64,000 nt of DNA from Porphyra umbilicalis. Its lineage: Eukaryota > Rhodophyta > Bangiophyceae > Bangiales > Bangiaceae. The stretch's first letter is position 1. Each line of letters starts with the position of its first letter. The notes beneath the pieces were generated by a model. It was not told the DNA's origin. It saw only the letters and a list, made by a program, of their open reading frames with translations, and searched no databases. The position numbers and the translations under genes are program-made. The stretch covers positions 1 to 64,000 of the forward strand of contig KV918967.1 of the NCBI GenBank assembly GCA_002049455.2, written 5' to 3'. Below, piece after piece: positions 11,772-21,978 of the stretch.

Positions 11772-11994
11772 GGGCCCCAACGGGGTTGCGGCCGAGATGC
11801 GATAGTCGGCATGGGGAGGGGCGGTCAACAGGGGGACACGCAGCGTGAATGGGCCACGCGTGTCGCCAGTGATGCAGAAGGATACGCCTCGCGCATCCGC
11901 TTAGTCATCCAGGAACAGCGCTGCGCAAGAGGTGCCTGGCAACACGGCTGGCCCCTGTCATCCCCCCCCCCCCCCAGCCCCTCACCACAGAGGC

Positions 11995-12714
11995 TCAGAA
12001 CCCCCCAGACTTGCCCTTCTTCCCCCCTTTCCTGGCTTTGCCGGCCTTGCCCTTGCCGACATCCCCCCGGTCCCCCCGCGGCGCCTCCCCGCGTGGCGCC
12101 TCCCCCTCCGCGTACAACCCCGTGCCGCTACCCAGCTGGCTCGCCTTGAGCACCCCATACGCGCTGCTAATGGCAAGGAAGCCGAGGAGGCTCGGCGTAA
12201 ACACCTTTTCCGCAAAGCCGACAATAACCCCGTCGACGCCCTCGCCAATGACCAGAGAGCCGCCCGTGACCTTGACGTAGGCCTCCACGCTGATGCCGAC
12301 GCCGCAAAGCACAAAGACGACGGCAAAGACGACGAGCGCGACGCCAACCTGCTTTTCCGCCGCCGCCAGGGTGTCGGCCCCGACCAGCCCGGCGACGCGC
12401 TCGTACAGCGTGGGCCCGGGCGCGTCGGCCGACGACGACGGCCGGTTGAAGCGCTCCTCCAAGTCGGACGTGGCGGTGCGGGGGGTGAAGCCCGACTCCT
12501 TCATGATGGACGAGATTTCGCGCTTGTTCCGGTCCGCCGGGCCCTTGGGCGCGGTCGAGGGAGGGGGCTTGGCCCGCTTGGCCATCATGGTGAGGCCGCG
12601 GCGGGGGGGGGGGGGTGCCGCCACACCGGGGGGGGTGGCGGTGCGGGCACGCCGCAGTGGAAGACGCGAGCAGCGTAAAAGGGAGGCGCTGCCAGGAGGG
12701 ATAAAGGCCTCCAT
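11995..12714 (-). CDS. plastid-type two-helix membrane protein, unknown function
   Basis: 239 aa from the ATG at 12714. Residues 1 to about 50 are Arg/Pro/Ala-rich without acidic residues apart from E2, as in a transit peptide. A soluble segment, ISSIMKESGFTPRTATSDLEERF (in part, about 68-90), follows. Hydrophobic helices lie at about 121-145 and 171-190 and flank a polar loop that ends in FTPSLLGFLAISSAYGVLK. The C-terminal 40 residues are Gly/Lys/Arg-rich and strongly basic. The pattern of an N-terminal transit-like region, acidic linker and two helices resembles conserved cyanobacterial/plastid membrane proteins of unknown role. I cannot name the family. The gene is tail-to-tail with the nicotianamine synthase-like gene, about 200 bp apart. 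Confidence 0.7.
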   Translation of the reverse strand: MEAFIPPGSASLLRCSRLPLRRARTATPPGVAAPPPPRRGLTMMAKRAKPPPSTAPKGPADRNKREISSIMKESGFTPRTATSDLEERFNRPSSSADAPGPTLYERVAGLVGADTLAAAEKQVGVALVVFAVVFVLCGVGISVEAYVKVTGGSLVIGEGVDGVIVGFAEKVFTPSLLGFLAISSAYGVLKASQLGSGTGLYAEGEAPRGEAPRGDRGDVGKGKAGKARKGGKKGKSGGF

Positions 12715-13648
12715 GGTTGCGCGGCGGCGGCGGCAAGAAGATTGAGGAATGGGAAGTGGTCGGTGCAACACACCTAGACCAGACGGGGTAAAAAATAAAA
12801 AGGAAGGGTTCTGACGGTACAAGACAGGTCAGACAGAAACAGAGGGGGTAGGGGAGGCAGGTGGGTGAAGACGCGGGGGGGAGGGTGAAGACGGGGGGGG
12901 AGAAAGGGAGGGGAGGTGAATGCAGTGTCGAGCTCGTAATCGCCACCCATCTCGCTGCTGCTCGATCAAATCTGACCCACCCACCCATTTGCAGCCGCCG
13001 CGTCCGCGATGGGTGGCCACAACGCAACGCGATCGAGGTTTTCATGCAAATCCCAGCCACACACGGAAACCAGCCGTCACCCTGTACACCGCACGGGATG
13101 CGAAGCGAAGCACCTGTGGATGGGCGCTCTATCCCTCGCTCCCTGGTGAACAGTCGGCGACTACCTGCACGCGGCGGCTCGAGGACGAGTGGCCGACACC
13201 AATGACCGGCGCTGGGGTGGCAGCAGCCATCTGGCCGACGATACCCGCCACCAGGTCACACAAAAAAAATGGCAAGCGGAGCGCGACTGGAGGCTTGCCT
13301 GCAACCAAGGTCAAGGTCGGCTGAAGAAGCTCAAGCAAGCGCGTCGCCGACGTCGACACACCGGCGCTGGGAGGGACCGACGGAAAACACGCACGGCAGT
13401 GCGTGTAGAAGTTTGCTTGAATGTATCCCCTTCCTCCACTCACAAAAAGAACACGACCAAAAGGGCGGCAGTCATAGCCCACCACACGGCCGGAAGCGGG
13501 GTGGACAAGAGCAAGGGAGCTGCCAGGTGCAGCCAGAACAGAGAAAAAAACGACCGGACTGTTGCACACCCGGCACGATGCCCCTCCGCCGACGGCCACA
13601 CCCCACCCCCAGCGTTTGGTCCCGCTGCACCCCCCGTGCGCCCCGCGC
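12715..13648. other. promoter of the plastid protein and 3' flank of the CAP_N gene
   Basis: Contains a CT-rich leader on the minus strand just above 12714 and short open frames without family resemblance. A minus-strand frame at 13129-13599 has mixed composition and is better explained as 3'UTR of the gene that ends at 13649. Confidence 0.35.
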
Positions 13649-15369
13649 TCACGCCTTCTTTCTCAAGAGCGCGCGCTGTTGCCTCGCCGCCGCCCGCTTC
13701 TTGGCCTTGAGCTCCAACCGCTCCTGCCCGTGCATGCGGCCCTTGGCCATCCGCACGCGCTGCTGCTGCTTGGCCGCCGCCCAATCCGTCCCCCGTGCGT
13801 GGGCGAGGCGGAGTGCGGCGAGCGCCGCCTCCACGCCCTTGGCCTCGATGAGCGCCTCGGCTTCCGCGCGCGTCGCGCCCGAATCCCACCCGACCGACGC
13901 CGCGTGGTGGGACCGCACGTACGCGCGGAGGGCGGTGACCATGTCGCGGACGGCGGCGACCCAGGCGGTGTGGAGGGACGCCCACGGGGACGGCCCGACG
14001 GCGCCGAGGACGTCGTCCGCCTCGCGGAGGAGGGCCGTCTCGAGGTCAACGACAAACATGCCGGGGGAGACGGATTCGCCCATGGACGGCCACGAGAGGG
14101 CGTGCGCAAACTCGCTCATCAGCGTCAGGTGGGCGGTGAAGGGGTAGCCGCGGGACGCCTTGCCGGGCGCGGCGACGACCTTGCTCAGCGCGTCGGTCGT
14201 CGCCGTCGAGTAGGAGCGGACGGCGGTCGCGTTGACCGGCCGCAGCGTCTGCGCAACGACCTCGACCATCTCGGATTGGGCGACAAAGGCGTCGCGCAGC
14301 AGCCACGCCTGCTCTGCAATCGGCCCGCCGAGCCGGTCCGAGGCGGTCACGTACACGGCCACGGGCCCGTCGACGAGACGCCAATAGTCGGCGAGCGGGT
14401 GGGCGCCCGGCGGCGCCGCCGACGGCGCCGCCACCACCGCCGGCGTGGCCGACGAGGCGGCCGTGTTCCACCGCAGCCCCGTCGGGTGGTGCTCGACAAC
14501 GTGGTCGACGAGCGCCGCCATGATGGCGTCGAGCGCTTCCGCAAACTCCACGTGGCTCGCGTTGCACCCGAGGTCAATGTAGGACGCGAGGATGGCCTCC
14601 GTTTGCGAGTTGACAATCGCCTTGTACTCGCGCACGTGCTTGACGGGCGCGGGCGCGAGCACCCACCCGAGCGCCGACGCCGCGTCGGAGAGCGCGCACG
14701 CGTGGTTGCGGAGCTTGGACGCCGGCGCAATGTCGTGCCGCGCGTCGCGCGCCTCCTCAATCGCGTCGGTTAGGTCCTCGGTTAGCGCCGAGATGGCGGT
14801 CGGGGCCGTCGGCTTGGTCATTGTCGCCGCCGTCGACACGACGCCGCACAGGGCGCGGACGCTCTTGGCCAGGGACGCGGCCGCGGTGGTGATGAGCGCC
14901 GCCTGCGGGTGGTCCCCCGTCAGCCGCCCAATCGCCACGCCCGCCGCCTCGAGGGCGTCGGCGGCGCCGAGGACGCCCTCCCCGAGGGCCACCCCGAGGT
15001 CCACCCGCAGCGGCGCGGCGACGAGCGTGGAGCGGGCGACGAGGGAGGCGCGCGGGCCCGCCGTCGCGAGCGCCTCGAGGCGGGCCAGCCACTGGTCGAC
15101 GCCCGCGGCCACGACCGCCCGCGGCGGCCGCCGGCGGGGGAGGTCAATGGGGCCGACCGCCGACAGCAGGGGCGCGGCGCTGACGCTGAGGCGCGTGCCG
15201 GCGGCGCTCAGGGGGGCCGACGCCGCGACCAGGGGGGGGGGAGGCCGCGGCCGGCCATGCGCGCCACGGCCATGTCGTTGAGCTCCCCGACCGTGCGGTG
15301 GAGGTTCTCCAGCAGCTCCGCCACCTGCGTGGGCGTCGGCGGCGCCCCAGAGGCCGCCGCCAACGCCAT
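13649..15369 (-). CDS. protein with two tandem CAP_N-like domains, no CARP domain
   Basis: About 573 aa from the ATG at 15369, crossing a G/C run at about 15231-15241 where the frame changes. CAP/Srv2 proteins recycle actin. Their N-terminal domain binds adenylyl cyclase or cofilin-actin, and their C-terminal CARP domain exchanges nucleotide. The opening coiled-coil-like segment (VAELLENLHRTVGELND) resembles CAP N-termini. The first domain ends with ALGWVLAPAPVKHVREYK and HHPTGLRWN, the usual end of CAP_N. A second complete CAP_N-like unit follows: GPVAVYVTASDRLGGPIAEQ, AFVAQSEMVEVV, HALSWPSMG, then WVAAVRDMVTALRAYVRSHH and VGWDS. The tail is a basic, Lys/Arg/Gln-rich helix. No WH2 or CARP region is present before the stop. 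The duplication looks internal to the gene. Confidence 0.65.
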
Positions 15370-16175
15370 GGCGCCAGACGGCTACGGGGAGAGTAGGAAG
15401 GTCAAGCAGACAGGGAAGGGACAAGGGAAGGTGGGGGGGCAGGGGGGGGGGGGATTGCCAAGGCGTCACCACCGCCGTGGCCGGTCGAAGTGGGGGAGCT
15501 CGCCCCGCGTTCCGTCTGGTAGGACGGTCCGACGCCACGCAGCGGGGAGGGGGCGGCCAAGGACGTAGCCGCAGCGCGCGGGTCGACCCGCCACCGAAAA
15601 AAAGGACAGCGTGGGGGGGCGGAGCGGGGCGTGGGCCACGGCCCGCGCCTGGCACACACCGATGCGGGGCGCACGAACCGTGACGGCCCCCGCGCCGCCG
15701 CGTTCGGCGCAGCGGGAGAGGGGCGACGGCCTCGGTTGTGTCAGCCGCCGCGGGCGGGAAAGACAAGGCGGGCGGGCAGCTCAAGTACATGCACCTCAGT
15801 CGGCGACATCCGGTGTACTTGCGTTTCGTTCCAAAACTTTCAGGCTCTCTCTTTCCTTCTGCGTAACTTTTTCGGCATCTTTGGCTGCCCCAGCGGGGCC
15901 CGCCAAGGTCATCGCACACTCTCCAGAGAACAGCAGAGCGCTGCAGGGGACGTAAATACTGGAGCCAGAAACATGGATGCCACACGCAGCAGAAATAGGG
16001 CACTGCCATTTGTTTGAAGGCCGACCTACGCGCGCTTCCCTACAGCGTTGAAGCCGCTTCTCAGCACATCAAGCCGCCCATTCTCCTCCCACGCCACCCC
16101 GTCCCTCCCGCCCCCGCCCCAATACCAAATCACAGTCGCCCCCCTCCCCCCCCCCCCTCCCCCACCACAACACCC
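15370..16175. other. promoter of the CAP_N gene and 3' flank of the TBC gene
   Basis: On the minus strand a C/T-rich leader runs down to the ATG at 15369. The rest is GC-rich without a convincing coding frame. Confidence 0.4.
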
Positions 16176-16962
16176 CTACGTACGGTGGCTACGCCCCGGC
16201 GACGCGCCAAAGATCGTGTGCCACATGTACGCTTGGCCGAGGAGCAGGTCGAGGTCCCCCCCGTCCCACCCCCCCGTCGGCAGCGCTTGGAGGAACATGA
16301 CCATGCCCTGAAAGTCCCGCGACAGCAGCTCCCCCCGGAAGCGCACGAGCAGCGCCGCGCACACGTAGACGAGGAAGACGGAAAAGCCGTCGACTTCGGC
16401 GAGGCACGTGTCCCACAGCCGCACGAGGAGGGGGAAGGGCAGCTCCCGCATGAGCAGGCAGTTGAACCACCGGAACGCAAACTGCAAGTAGTCGAGCGCG
16501 TGCGCGTCGAGGTGCGCCGCCAAGTCGGGGTCGACGCGCGTCACGAGGCGACCGAGGAAGTGCACGCGCACCTGGATGCCGGGCTGCGCAAACGTAAAGT
16601 GGTCTTGGATGGCGCCGAGGAGCGCCGCAAAACACCAGTAGGCGTCCGCTTCGGCGGCAGCGACGGCGCCGGGGCGGAGGCGCCCGACGTCCGCCGCCGA
16701 CCAGTGGAGGAGGGTGTCTAGCGGCACGCCCCCGCCGCCGGTAGCGGCGGCGGCGGCGCCCTCGTCCTCGTCGCCATCGTCATCCCCACCGCCACCATGG
16801 CCGCCGTCGCCGCCGCCGCCGCCTCTGGCGTCCCCACCGTCGCCGCTGCGGCGGTCGTTGCGGTCGTCCGTCTCGCCCTCCTCCGAGCCCGCGCCCCCCC
16901 CCCCCCCCCCCCCCGCGGCGGCGCCGTTGCCCTCGCTGCCCCCCCGTCTCCTGCGTTCCGAG

Positions 16963-16993
<31 letters not shown>

Positions 16994-17684
16994 CACCGCG
17001 TGTTCCGCCAAAAAGACGGCGAAAAACGGGGTGACGAGGTCGTTCATCCCCTGCACGTACCCACACGCCGGGTGCCGCACCGCCCACACGTACAGCACGC
17101 GCTCCATGGCCGCCGCCACGGCGGGTACGTGGAAGAGGGGCAGCCCCGGGCACGTGCGGGGGACGTCCACCGCCACTTGGCGCCGCGTGCCCGCGTCATC
17201 CTCCTCGTCGGCCACGGCGGCGGGGATGGCGCCCGGGGGGGCCGACCGCCCGTGCCGCCGCCGCCGCCGCCACCGCCGCCAGCTGCCGCCGCCGCCGCCA
17301 CCGCCGGTGCCGCCCCCCCGTCGCCGCCCTTGGCCTCTGCGGGGGCGCCCGTGGCGGCGCCCGTGGCGGGAGCGTCCCCCCCCCCAACCCCCCCCCCCCC
17401 CCCCGCGCCCACCCGCCACAGTGCTGCTCCACCGCGGACCGGTACTCCCCCCGCTTGCGGCCGAGCGCCCCCCGCCGGCGCGCCGCGTTGCACGGCGCGT
17501 AGCCGAGGAGGAGCTTCCACACCCCCGCCCGCACCGCCGGGGACACCCCCGGCCACGCCGCCGCCCGCAGGGCGGGCAGGTCCACGTCTGCCGCCCCGAG
17601 CGCCGCGCCGAGCGCCGTCGAGCGGGAGCGGCGGCGCCGCGGCGGGGGGTGCCCACCCCCCCCAACCCCGTGACCCCCGCCACG

Positions 17685-17719
<35 letters not shown>

Positions 17720-18079
17720 CGCCGCCGCCGCCGCCGTCGCCGTCGCCGCGGCGGGGGTGCGCCTCGTCGTCGTCACTCCCCGCCGCCGACGGCGGCGCAT
17801 CCTCCCGCGTGAGCACCTCCAACGCGGCGGTGGCGGTCGTGGCGAGCAGGGATGCAAAAGAAAAGAGGAGGCCACCCCCCGCGTCGGCGGGCGACGGCGG
17901 AGGGGGGGGGGGGGGGAGGGGGGGGAGCGACCCCCACGCCGCCGCCGTCGTCGCCGCCGCCGCCCAGCGGCGCCGCCGCGGGCGACGCGCCTGGCGACCG
18001 CCGTGGCCTCCGTGGGGGGGTTCCCCCCGCCGCCGCCGCCGCCGCTGCCGTCAGCGTTGCCGGCGGGGGGCCCATCCCC

Positions 18080-18113
<34 letters not shown>

Positions 18114-18774
18114 GCGACGACGATGGGGAGAGGCGGCGCCGCACCGCCGCCAGCGGCGGCGGCGGCGACGGCGGCAGCGGCGTCGGCGGCGGCGGCGGCG
18201 GTGGCGGTGGCGGTGGCGGTGGCGGCGGCGGCGGTGGTGTCGACGGGCGCCCGTACGGGATGCCCGCCACAAACGCGTCCCCGTCAAAGGCGAGCACGTC
18301 CGCGGCGGTCAAGCCCGGCGCGCCCACGTCGGGGATGTGCGCGGCCGGCAGACGCGCGCCGGCGCCCGCGGCACCGACGCCCGCCGGCGGGGGCGCGTCG
18401 AGGGCGGCGAGGAGGTTGGCAAAGGCCGACAAGAGGCCCCCACCCCCACCCCCACCGCCCCCCGTCGCCGCCGCCGCGCCGCCGCCGCCACGCCCGCCGC
18501 CGCCGCCGCCGCCGCCGTCGCCGCCGCCGCCGCCGCTGGGGCGGCTGCTGTCGCCCCCACGTCCGTCCACGCGCACCGCTGTCGCGGTGCGGTCGCCGCC
18601 GGCGGGCGGCGGGGTCATGACGCGCACGGGCGGCGCGTCGCCGAGGCGCCCGCCGGCGGCCGCCGGCGGCGGGCGGGGCGGGGCGGCGGCGGGCGGGCGG
18701 GCGTCGCCGCCGCCCGCCGCCGGCAGCGGCGGCGGCGGCGGCGGTGGTGGCGACGCGTCCGCGGCCACGTCCAT
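16176..18774 (-). CDS. TBC1D22-type Rab GTPase-activating protein
   Basis: TBC proteins stimulate GTP hydrolysis by Rab GTPases on endomembranes. The start is probably the ATG at 18774 (MDVAADASPPPP). The first about 300 residues are Pro/Gly/Ala low-complexity with one better-conserved patch (ADVLAFDGDAFVAGIPYGRP). The TBC domain follows: LRAAAWPGVSPAVRAGVWKL, LLLGYAP, RKRGEYRSAVEQH, VDVPRTCPG (arginine-finger motif, cf. IDIPRM), RHPACGYVQGMNDL (glutamine-finger YVQG), DAYWCFAALLGAIQDHFTFA, LDYLQFAFRWFNCLLMREL, and a C-terminal TGGWDGGDLDLLLGQAYMW. Both catalytic fingers are present. Motif order and wording are closest to TBC1D22A/B. The frame changes at several long C/G runs (for example near 16896-16914, 16971-16994 and 17388-17404), and Gly-rich inserts interrupt the domain there. 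It shares a divergent promoter region with the gene that starts at 19422. Confidence 0.8.
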
Positions 18775-19421
18775 GAGGCGCGTCGGCAGGGGGGGGGGGG
18801 GGGGGGGGGAGGGGGGGGGCGTCCCCGACGGCGCGACGGGGAATGACGGGGGTCCGAGGCAGGGGCGGCGGCGGGCGGGTGGCGGGCGCAGCCGCCCCGC
18901 GCCGCGCGCGCCCGCCCCGAGGGCCCCGCCGCGGCGCGGTGGCGCGCTGACAGCTCGGGCGCGTTCGGGGCGGCGGGGGCTGTGGCCGCCACGCCAAATA
19001 CGTACTCGTCGGCAAGTGTGGCGCCCCACAGTGGCTCAATCCATGACGTTTTGTCCACAGCTTGACCCAGTGTCTGCGTCGCGCCGTGGCCGCGCGGTCG
19101 CCACTCCCGTCAACAGCGTCCCGAGCGGCGGGCGGCGGCGCGGCTTGGCCGGCGCCCGACGCCCGCCCGCCCGCCCGCCCCGCCGCCGCGCGCGACGGCC
19201 GGCGCGGCGGCGTCCCCCCCGTACCCGTTGGTGTACGCCCCCCCCCCCCCCCGCCGCCGTCGCAACCCGACGGGGTGCCACCCGCCGGCAACGTTGCGCG
19301 GCGTTGACGTTGCCGGCGCAGCCGCCGCCGTCGGCCGCCGACCAGACGGCGGCGCGCGGCGGTCCCCCCCACGGCCGCGCTCCCCCCCCCTTCCCCCCCC
19401 CCCCCCCCTCCCTTCCCCTCC
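18775..19421. promoter_or_regulatory. divergent promoter region between the TBC and dynein-LIC-like genes
   Basis: 647 bp separate two divergent start codons. The region has G runs near 18789-18818, a short less GC-rich patch near 18990-19080, and long C runs (about 19240-19250 and 19381-19410) leading to the ATG at 19422. No specific factor site is recognisable. Confidence 0.35.
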
Positions 19422-19956
19422 ATGGCCCCCCGGGCGCCCCCCCCCCCCCCCCCCCGCCCCCCCCACGGTCCTCATTACGCCCGCGGGGGTGGCGGCGGGC
19501 CTCCTCGCCGCCGCCTCGGCCGACGACGCGCCGCCGTCGGCGGTGCGGGCGGGGGTGCTCCTCGCGCCGCCGCCCCCCGACGGACCGGCAGACGACGACG
19601 ACGATGGGGGGGGGGGGGGGACCAAGTCCTCCTCCTTGCGGGGCCCGCGGCCGCCACCGCCGCCGTTGCCGCGCGTCTCGGCGTCGGGTTGGGGCGGGCG
19701 GCGCACCCGCCGCCCGTGTCGGTGGGGGGGGGGGGGGGGGGCGACGGCGGGGGCGGTGACGTCGGCGGCGGTGGCGGCGGCGCCCGGTGCGGTGCTCGTT
19801 GCCGAAGTCGACTTGACGGGCGGCGGCGACGGGGGCGGCGGGGGGGGTGGCGCCGCCGGCTGGTCCCCGACCGCCGCCCCGCTCGTCGCCCTCGTGCACG
19901 CCGTCGAGTCGGCGGTGGCGGTGCTTGCCGCCGCCCCCGGCGGCGCGCGCGCGCGC

Positions 19957-20009
<53 letters not shown>

Positions 20010-20627
20010 GTCGGGCAGCGTCGACGGCGCCGACGGCGGGCGCGTCGCCGCCGCGGGTGCCGACCCGGCCGTGGTGCCGCTGGCGGCGGGCGGCGCGGGG
20101 CTCGGCCTCCCCGTGGTGGTGGTTGGGGTTGTGGACGCGGACACCCCGCTGGCGGCTATCGGGGGCGGCGACGGGGCGGCGGCGGCGGCGGACGCGGGGG
20201 GGGGGGGGGGGGGACCGACGACCCGCCCGACGCGGCCGACGCGGAAGCCGACGCGGCGGCGCGGCTCGTCGGCGCCCTCCGGGGGGTGTGCCTCGGCCGC
20301 CTCGGGGGGGCGGCGCTGGTGTTTGTGCCCCGCCCGGGGGGGGGGGGGGGGACGATGAGGGCAATGATGGCGGCGGCGGGTGGGGGGAGGGGGGGGGGGA
20401 GGGCGAGGGCGACACCCCCAACACCTCTGACAGCGACGAGGGGGGGGAGGGGGGGGGGACCTCCACCCCGCCCCGCCCGTCAACGCCGACGGCCGCGTGC
20501 CGGCGGCGGCGGCCACCCGGCGCGGCCGCCGCCGCCCGCGCCGCCCGCCTCGGCGCCTACGTCTACGCCTTGGCGGTCGGCGGGGCGGCGGCGGCGGCCG
20601 CCGCCGACGCAGACGCGGCGGCCGGCC

Positions 20628-20658
<31 letters not shown>

Positions 20659-20949
20659 GCAGCGGTCGACCGGCGGCGGCGCCGCCGCTGCCGCCGCCGC
20701 TACCGCCGCCGACGCCGACGCGGACGCTGCGGCCGACGCAGAGGCGGGCGGCGACGGCGCGCCGCCGCCCGCCGTGACGACCGCCTACCGCCGCGCCGAC
20801 GGGCGGCTGCCCTTCCTCCCCGCCGGCTGGGATTCGGGCGCGCGCCTCGGCGCGGCGCTCGGCGCGGCGGCGCTCCCGCCGCTGCCCATTGCCGCCGTCG
20901 CCGCCGCCCCCGACGCGGCGGCGGTCGGCGCGGCGCTCGCGCCGCTGCT

Positions 20950-20985
<36 letters not shown>

Positions 20986-21626
20986 GTCGGCGGGGGTGGC
21001 GGCGGCGCACGCCGAGGCGCCCGCCGCGTCTGCGCCCGCCGCCGACGCGGCGGCGGCCGACGGCGCAGAGGGGCCGGGCGGGGAGGAGCCCGACGGCGCG
21101 TGGCTCGCGCGCTTTGCGGCCGCCCTGCCGCCGCCGCCCATCCCCGCTGCCGCCGCCGGCGGCGGCGCGGGCGGCGCGTCGGGCGGTGGGTCGCCGGCGG
21201 CTGCGGCGGCCGCTGCCGCCGGCGACACTGCGCGGCGGCGCCTGACGCTCGGCGTCGACGGGGACGGTGCGCGCGCCGCAACGGCGGGGGGCCTCCCCGA
21301 CGTGGCCGCCGCGGCGGCGGCGGCGAGCGCCGCCGCGGCGGCGGCGGCGGCGCGCGGGCGGCGGCTGACCATTGGCGCGCTGCGCGCCGAGGCAGAGGTG
21401 GGGGGGGGGGGGGGGGGGGGGGGAAGGCCCGCGGCGCGCGCCGCTCGTCGGGCGCTTTTTTTTCGGCGCTCCGCTCGCGCACGGGGGGGGCGTGACGGGG
21501 GGGGGGGGGGGAGGGGGGTGGGGGGGGGGGCGCCCTGCGGAGACTGGGACGGTTGGGGGGGGGGGGGCGGAGGGGACGGAGTGGTGGGGAGGGGGCGGTG
21601 GCCCCCCGTGGACGATGCGCCCGTAG
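19422..21626 (+). CDS. dynein light-intermediate-chain-like protein (tentative)
   Basis: Starts at the ATG at 19422 after a CT-rich leader. Coding signal moves between frames at G/C runs (at least four times). Blocks in order are VLITPAGVAAGLLAAAS; QVLLLAGPAAATAAVAARLGV, where a P-loop would be expected but the GKT/S core is absent; VLVAEVDLTG; LGLPVVVVGVVDADTPLAAI (cf. LGIPVVVVCTKSD); RLVGALRGVCLGRLGGAALV (cf. QRHLRTFCLKYGAALIYTS); RLGAYVYAL; and LPFLPAGWDSGARL (cf. the family hallmark FIPAGWD). A long Ala-rich C-terminus follows, as the dynein LIC tail is also variable. Overall this order resembles dynein LIC, a pseudo-GTPase that links dynein to adaptors. The exact end is uncertain; 21626 is the first stop in one frame. 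An unrelated degenerate Ras-like protein is the main alternative. Confidence 0.4.
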
Positions 21627-21734
21627 GGGACTGGGGCGGGCAAAGGCAACGGCGCCGCCGCCGAGCGGCCGCTTTCGACGTGCCCGTGGCGGCCGAGCCA
21701 CCTGCACGACGGGTGCCCGCGCGCGCGCGCCCGT

Positions 21735-21930
21735 TTATACGTGCAACCCGAGGCCGGCGGCGGCGGCGGCGGCGAGGTCCTCCCCCCCCCCCGCCCCCGT
21801 CAGCAGCGACTCGATCATCCCCGACAGCTCGTCGTCGTCGCCGCCGCCCGCGTCGGCGGCCACCAGCGCTGGCACCCCCGCCGCCGCCGCGTCCGTGTCC
21901 ATGCGCTCCCCGCCCCCGCCCTCACCTCCC

Positions 21931-21978
<48 letters not shown>

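Noticed and set aside
15470-16009. An N-terminal extension of the CAP_N gene to 16009
   Set aside because: The upstream frame has no CAP-like sequence. The ATG at 15369 gives a CAP-like start after a pyrimidine-rich leader.
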